Under the pieces are notes generated by a model, which saw only the letters and a program-made list of their open reading frames with translations, made no database searches and had not been told where the DNA came from. A stretch of DNA of 46,561 nt from contig CAYUFX010000031.1 in the NCBI GenBank assembly GCA_964444135.1, positions 1 to 46,561 on the forward strand. The letters run 5' to 3'. The DNA is from NIOZ-UU13 sp964444135. GTDB lineage: Bacteria > Planctomycetota > Phycisphaerae > Sedimentisphaerales > Anaerobacaceae. Below, one piece after another: positions 44,501 through 46,561 of this stretch; the stretch's first letter is position 1, and each line of letters starts with the position of its first letter. The position numbers and the translations under genes are program-made.

Positions 44501-46561
44501 AGATACGGATCAAAGCCGGTGTCGACGCTTCCGGTCGCAGCGGCGATTTGCCCGTAGATATATTCCTTTACGACTGGGATGACGCTGCTCAGGACGGTAC
44601 CCGGGTGGCTGCCGGGTTCAAGATGCTGGCTCAGGGTATATCGCTTAGTTTTGAAGTATTCGATTCTATCGGCTTGAGTACCAATGATACCGGCCTGGAC
44701 TGGGACCGTGACGGTGTGGGCGGCCTTGACGGCGAGCTCTACACCACGGACGCTACCATCGATGCCGACGGCGATGCAACGACCAATCCCGAGCTGTTCG
44801 ATCCGGATGACCGTTCCGATTTCGTCACCGTGGCCTTCGTACTTGACCAGGCCGGTACCGAAGTCCCTGATGACGGAAAGTACCGTTTTACCGAGACCTT
44901 TTTCGGGGAGAATGTCCAGTTTACCGGCGTTGACGGCGGATTTGAACTATTCATGCCTCTGACGGTGGATATGTTCGGTATCATCACCGACCTGTCGACA
45001 CCGCTACGGATTAGGACCAACCCCTTCTACGACACCGATCCCAACGAAGGATTGGAACAGGTGTTCCTGCAGATGTTCGGCCTTGACGGCGCCGGTACCG
45101 AGCCCGCGGTTCTTATCGACGCTCCCGATATCCGCGACCTGGTCGGCGACCTTGCCGATAGCGCCATCCGTACCCTGCTGGAACAGCTGGCCGGTTTTAT
45201 CAGTGATCTCAAAGCTCAATTCTTGAGCCTTGATTTTCTCGATATGACCATCCCCGGCACCGATTACAGTATCAACGGCATCCTTGACGAGATGACCATC
45301 CTCGATAACGGCTTGGGCGGCGTGCCCACCGCCGATACCGCCCTTGAAGCCATACTCGATATCGATACCTATTTCTTCGCTTACCTGGATACCGTTGACT
45401 GGAGCGGTTTTGCCGGGGGAACCGTGAGTATTTCCCAGATCTGGAACGGATTGGTCACGTTTCTCCAGGATCACTGGATGATCACCCTGCCCGATATCGC
45501 TGGCACCGGTCTTCCCAGTTTCTTCACCATTGACGATACCGGTCCCGAGCTCACCGTCGAGGTGGATATTACCTGGTCGATGAGCGAAAGCATCCCGTCG
45601 AATCTTGCCACCGATTTTGCCGGCAGCGGCCTGGTGATCTCCGGCGGCCTGAACTTCGACTTTGAGATCGACGCCGGCCTGTCGTTTGATTTCACCATCG
45701 ACCTGGCCGGGGAGAACAGCTCTTTTAACTTCGAAGAGTTTTACCTCAGTGCCGCGGTGCTTGTCGATGATATCAACCTTACTATTACGTATCAGGACCT
45801 GGTCGGACTGACTACCTTTATCGATACCGGCGGTGTTGACGACGATTACGGCGAACTCGAGCTCAATCTCGGCGGCAGCTTCTATATGCAGGACGGCAGC
45901 TTCACCTTCGATCACGAACACAACCTGGCCGACGACGTCGAGTTCGAGAACAGCGTCTCGCTCTACCTGCCGCTCGATCTTTTGATCGGCTCCGAAGGCA
46001 TCGAGCTGGGCAATATCACTTTTGCCGACAGCGATTTTTATGACGGAGAACTAAGCCCGGGATTTGGTTTCGACCTGCAGAATGTCGGCGAGCTCTTTGA
46101 TGCGGCAGTGTACCTTGTCCTGGACTGGCTGGGAAGTGAGATCGAGGACGTCAGAGGCGACCTGGTCCCGGTATACGATACTGACGGCAGCGTTATCAGC
46201 GAAGGATATGAGGCCCTCACCAAGACTATCCCCGGCACCGATATCTCGGTCAATAACGTCCTGGGATTGGAACAGCTATTGAACCTCGGTACCTACATCA
46301 GGCATTACCTGCGCCCGCAGTTAGGCGATACCGGTTTTACCCGCGACCCCAGTATCCCTCTGGGTGATCCGGCAGGGGCAGGGGAGCCCGGGGACAGCTA
46401 CTACGGTTCCAGCGGTCCTACTCTGGGCGGTTTCTTCCAATACCTGGAAGCCTACTGGATTCCTACCCTTGGCGGACAGGCCGGCGGGTTTACCTGGGAG
46501 ATGATAACCGACGGCCCCGATATCGTCGGTGTCGATCTGCTCTTCGAACAGGATTTTACCT
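35548..46561 (+). CDS. Giant LEPR-XLL-type surface protein with Leu/Asp-rich repeat array (3'-partial)
   Basis: One frame stays open from ATG 35548 to the right edge, more than 3,671 codons, with no in-frame stop seen. The N-terminus carries ERLDPRLLLSA (residues 29-39), a variant of the LEPR-XLL motif found at the start of very large bacterial surface proteins. A beta-rich region follows (about 190-440), then a module with 'AGTDVSLDELF' (about 502) and more beta strands to about 880. Residues about 890-2600 are a long array of degenerate 10-15-residue units, consensus V-T-x-x-D-L-V/L-x-x-G-L. A KPAEF tetrad (2628-2647) leads into acidic beta-rich modules containing IPGTDYSIN (3234) and IPGTDISVN (3561). 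The protein is very acidic, with no Cys seen after residue 285. A role as surface adhesin or matrix protein is inferred. CAGGAGA supports the start. Confidence 0.92.
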   Translation, partial: MDLGHFIKSLFRLFVSDKFKLYQPIFIVERLDPRLLLSAVCDIDQDLISTLITNRNAVSDIVVQLDHTDSNEVEVLILETPITPILQIELDSQDSQQQPAESESELAYVEDSDSGEKSQAQYDLEQSIALLVTADYTEINAGEIIWTVVNDELEGTDSCELQSIVEQLTETLRVPHGPPNNNEIPTSQNNSSSSNQLVHVDAGTQFDLTIKVQMQDSSVIEIFDNSRGVVLASFALEGIDNVLVVGGDESNDTLTIDLGTPFSVPGGIQYVGGDGGYDKLVMLGCPELSVNYVDSGTDVGIITVSDEAGQTTTVAFSSLEPFVYLNHFGEINNSGFFNYGNSPEILDVTTYTQASDAILEIEIGGYSPGPGDPLVDNGFDQINVTEEATLDGTLAISLINDFIPVLNDTFDFLTFGTISGSFSQVTGPFDFGDSGLYFEVVEQSDRLQLVVAEIPTEQDLHITTSATNRMEEAIEGLADHADTLLSDLLLANPDITGQTLAGTDVSLDELFDLTDYLDIGPALDDYVTPMQELGSELRFEIDEFLNYLRGSWLNDLLGGQAYDIDFSSKTYTGEYDWISGISLAFSGVASYDKAIPVGLSETVEGIGPAYTEYEATIDAAFGFTLGLRWADGTGDYEFEVTQLELDAEINSLDLVIPFTIGDLEAAAGHPQHTEGSIELGIHFDLLFDSPGDDYLVTYDPIADPVSYVDITLPIYASLAGVDINQGPLATIGIAGDLFLAADGGRGTTAVGATSANLEPFTPFAELTLSDIQENLEGLRDDFLPRLAVSENFNLEIPFLDASFAEVLDLGAAFDLAVLKELDFNAMETLQDFVAVVSASGLIPDGQAVTYNTTTNTLTVPFEFEIDLGALSLRDLDSLGLVDLQLLEDEGLIQIGPYIDPDNLLDNGYADLADLAAAGVLGVDSVDDWEAPNALTIADAGIIGPAALVALDLIGSENMVDLDDLIDEGLVTFGELAEAGIVTIGSLAPNLGFIRDINLAATNVADLAVDITGQASVEDLVDLEGLLGSGIDTAENLLEELFDTGLLDLGDISLDSLGINDFITTGLGSLQDLVDAGLATASDFLSTTLVDISDLVSDTAATLGGLLSAGLIEAADFVSSTLLDTTAFFTQGIATLAEVVEEGLAVIDDFNDIVLSAAALIADGLASAFELDYHDLVAGADDVSLHDLVNSGVVTIEELIDNGDVNWSDLAIDFAMQLSDILQSGISDIEALITGALVDANDLANGYLDDLDALVQTGLVSLSDLVSNALIDLADLGLDELDIPALLETGLADLGDLARESLIGPAQMAIDELLASDVASQAASLYGSILSNGTLIGPGSIIDLDALLADVSIPIELHHLIYFGIIDHNDVRPLGEVDADVLTDANVIDSSLLERNSLPEVIEMGYLTIGDIVDLGELAREDLADLPIADLDAFGFSQSIIEDLDDHGYVLHGDGIEIADLVSETDVSVADLLVYGLISESDLEADLSPVDLDDVFVQGAVDVEDLMESDVLEMAILDTYITQNPQGKDVVAVSDLTGLPYVSLADLVDSGLLVAADFDFAGITVSENDLLASGLVPPNKLDNNNLVQDGSPDFVYLEEVIALDLASLADLADAGIVTDLHLMTSELLLTAILESDLLFLSISAIAESGTSAGSADVEDLFSATPLTESDLLDAGLIDRADFWETSIVTLRQLVDAGLVTDAHLAANATVDLAILLESDVVSEQYIIAQFPTYLSEDDDENPDPVDSDTIPIEELLLDTYSPFEEMVLHGLLRGDAFINKVFEQTDLEAITVLNDDMEVVPLFEDGELDDIVHVGTVGLDTLLTSILYDVTLARYVAADFVDVYDFDNGDLDVAALEAEFAVDIDDTYTVTVPLYSLIALDYDEITLVDLIEEGYIDDTDLTNAALPLDIRDLEYSPLFEQGDLNNYISAHEVYLYDLIEIVYIGDIVELGELDVDDLIIRNSSMITELADLVEEGIIGGDSFEDIDLATVDLGVVVSTADLNAFNLVDADDNVSLHDLLNSGLVSLGQLVDAALVTQSDYAASVTSRTFQKINRSDIYDQALIEHYGLVSGPKDEEVVTLTADSGDTLLDAGGSPLATLAALVKAEVVTPAHLAVDAQVDKDGILDNDLADLSELMDAGLIAAADILPGSSLIDLQELDDSGALPFSEVSGLELMITLGLVTAEEVDGLSTLESSDLIASGLVTEDDLVDNGLFGTHVDLVQLLDSGLVTIDELKTATLDDRSGRVDLAGLLDAGSLSVTLADLQSENLVSSAVEIDELLESGLVTLLDLVEGGVDKAALLASGDVTVTEAQLITAELFVPNVSIVDLVESELATVQNLVDETLISNNIDLEELILLNLVTGEQLVDAGIITQGQLDTDDFQGPYVVDLLTTDVAFEDGTGPLVSLADLAAYGFFDSDIVRAELTATPLVEETALNDNGFAGVDSINPRLLIASGLVTPEELAQEGFITATLDKDDIIAAVALGISEADLVAAGLLLDMIDAQGLADAGLGITLGDLETAGLITNPLITRADLDDLPVVDYDVLDLVWLDIDRLLDSGLVGGDDSIDLDDLLDENIPALGEPLFDVADLARKGLLHESDVDGHNSELFSLNGYTLSMDGDYGLSLVVKPAEFKPAEFKPAEFKPAEFKLMVGGSFDLFIDLDGEPGQPSEGQLTLGVEDFTLTATVAYDVIDLDVPARLGFIGVTLANVPGRDNLVHVSLTRIIILDQDGETETTDDRKFSFDEILAQDFAHIVSSDLSGEATAELGGITINTGLGGLSVAHGATILFEVEDFTRTKSDSDYVTLTMQDVPGMFRVYEYLRLDDLMTTLLRGRDYVLEAFDEIPFFVTDPNSPIYELLGDVTIPVINKTPAELLSFLGTVNDAVDRVQRALLDPDNDLQKLIRFIMDKLGLDIEADSEIFRVAIEAGVLVMTLKLDEDVDEDFPFEFDLAAFAGLVPGGIPGMDGIDDLVELSGSGNINLKAFAEIRIKAGVDASGRSGDLPVDIFLYDWDDAAQDGTRVAAGFKMLAQGISLSFEVFDSIGLSTNDTGLDWDRDGVGGLDGELYTTDATIDADGDATTNPELFDPDDRSDFVTVAFVLDQAGTEVPDDGKYRFTETFFGENVQFTGVDGGFELFMPLTVDMFGIITDLSTPLRIRTNPFYDTDPNEGLEQVFLQMFGLDGAGTEPAVLIDAPDIRDLVGDLADSAIRTLLEQLAGFISDLKAQFLSLDFLDMTIPGTDYSINGILDEMTILDNGLGGVPTADTALEAILDIDTYFFAYLDTVDWSGFAGGTVSISQIWNGLVTFLQDHWMITLPDIAGTGLPSFFTIDDTGPELTVEVDITWSMSESIPSNLATDFAGSGLVISGGLNFDFEIDAGLSFDFTIDLAGENSSFNFEEFYLSAAVLVDDINLTITYQDLVGLTTFIDTGGVDDDYGELELNLGGSFYMQDGSFTFDHEHNLADDVEFENSVSLYLPLDLLIGSEGIELGNITFADSDFYDGELSPGFGFDLQNVGELFDAAVYLVLDWLGSEIEDVRGDLVPVYDTDGSVISEGYEALTKTIPGTDISVNNVLGLEQLLNLGTYIRHYLRPQLGDTGFTRDPSIPLGDPAGAGEPGDSYYGSSGPTLGGFFQYLEAYWIPTLGGQAGGFTWEMITDGPDIVGVDLLFEQDFT
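38236..43360 (+). repeat. Leu/Asp-rich degenerate repeat array within the giant protein
   Basis: About 1,700 residues consist of short units such as LVDAGLVTDAHL, LLDSGLVTIDEL, LLESGLVTLLDL and LVDAGIITQGQL. I count more than 50 Gly-centred units ('[DES]-[AS]-G-[LIV]-[VIL]'). Spacing varies from about 10 to 25 residues, because units without Gly alternate with those that have it. DNA-level identity is low, so the array is old. The pattern fits short amphipathic helices joined by Gly turns, possibly an alpha-solenoid, but I know of no named repeat family that matches. Confidence 0.8.
43429..43488 (+). repeat. Four tandem KPAEF pentapeptides
   Basis: Residues 2628-2647 of the giant protein are four exact KPAEF units, followed by another Lys. 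The codons differ between units (cca/ccg/ccc for Pro, gcc/gcg/gca for Ala, ttt/ttc for Phe), so the peptide rather than the DNA is conserved. It sits exactly between the Leu/Asp array and the C-terminal beta modules. Confidence 0.95.

Noticed and set aside
45004..45921. 305-codon minus-strand ORF near the right edge (and many others from 36,000 on)
   Set aside because: These are antisense shadows caused by the GC-rich third positions and biased composition of the giant plus-strand frame.

Overview
The window looks like chromosomal DNA from a polysaccharide-degrading planctomycete, most likely of the Phycisphaerae/Sedimentisphaerales type (inference, not proven). The clues are a pseudopilin-like protein with the C-terminal 'LWTLKWHR' signature I associate with that group, secreted lamin-tail/CotH and Fn3/PA14/LamG proteins, a giant protein with an LEPR-XLL-type N-terminus, sugar uptake by sodium:solute symporters with no SusC/SusD pair, and remnants of several IS families.

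Layout. (1) 1-1,143: no convincing gene, then a 3'-truncated IS66 transposase. (2) 1,487-4,477: a secreted CotH protein with lamin-tail domains at both ends. (3) 5,105-18,544: a pectin/rhamnogalacturonan-flavoured region with GH78 alpha-L-rhamnosidase, PL11 rhamnogalacturonan lyase, an MGH1-like (alpha/alpha)6 hydrolase, a GH65-like hydrolase and a Na+ symporter. It is interrupted at 8,299-10,121 by gene relics and a frameshifted, apparently chimeric IS4-family transposase. (4) 18,932-21,085: GH67 alpha-glucuronidase. (5) 21,243-26,710: a compact four-gene minus-strand operon for beta-mannan use: Na+ symporter, cellobiose/mannobiose 2-epimerase, GH130 mannosylglucose phosphorylase and secreted GH26 mannanase. 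(6) 26,953-34,193: a frameshifted pseudopilin and two large secreted proteins that share an uncharacterised ~177-residue domain and matching 3' hairpins. (7) 34,194-35,547: AT-rich DNA with transposase and integrase fragments. (8) 35,548 to the right edge: one uninterrupted ORF of more than 3,671 codons, a giant acidic surface protein with about 1,700 residues of Leu/Asp-rich degenerate repeats.

How it works together. GH26 is exported and cuts mannan to mannobiose. The symporter imports it, the leaderless epimerase makes mannosyl-glucose, and the leaderless GH130 enzyme phosphorolyses that to mannose 1-phosphate and glucose. GH78 and PL11 attack rhamnogalacturonan outside the cytoplasm, GH67 removes (methyl)glucuronic acid from xylan fragments, and a second symporter probably imports a product. 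The most novel item is the giant protein. Next come the conserved 3' hairpins and the duplicated domain of region 6.
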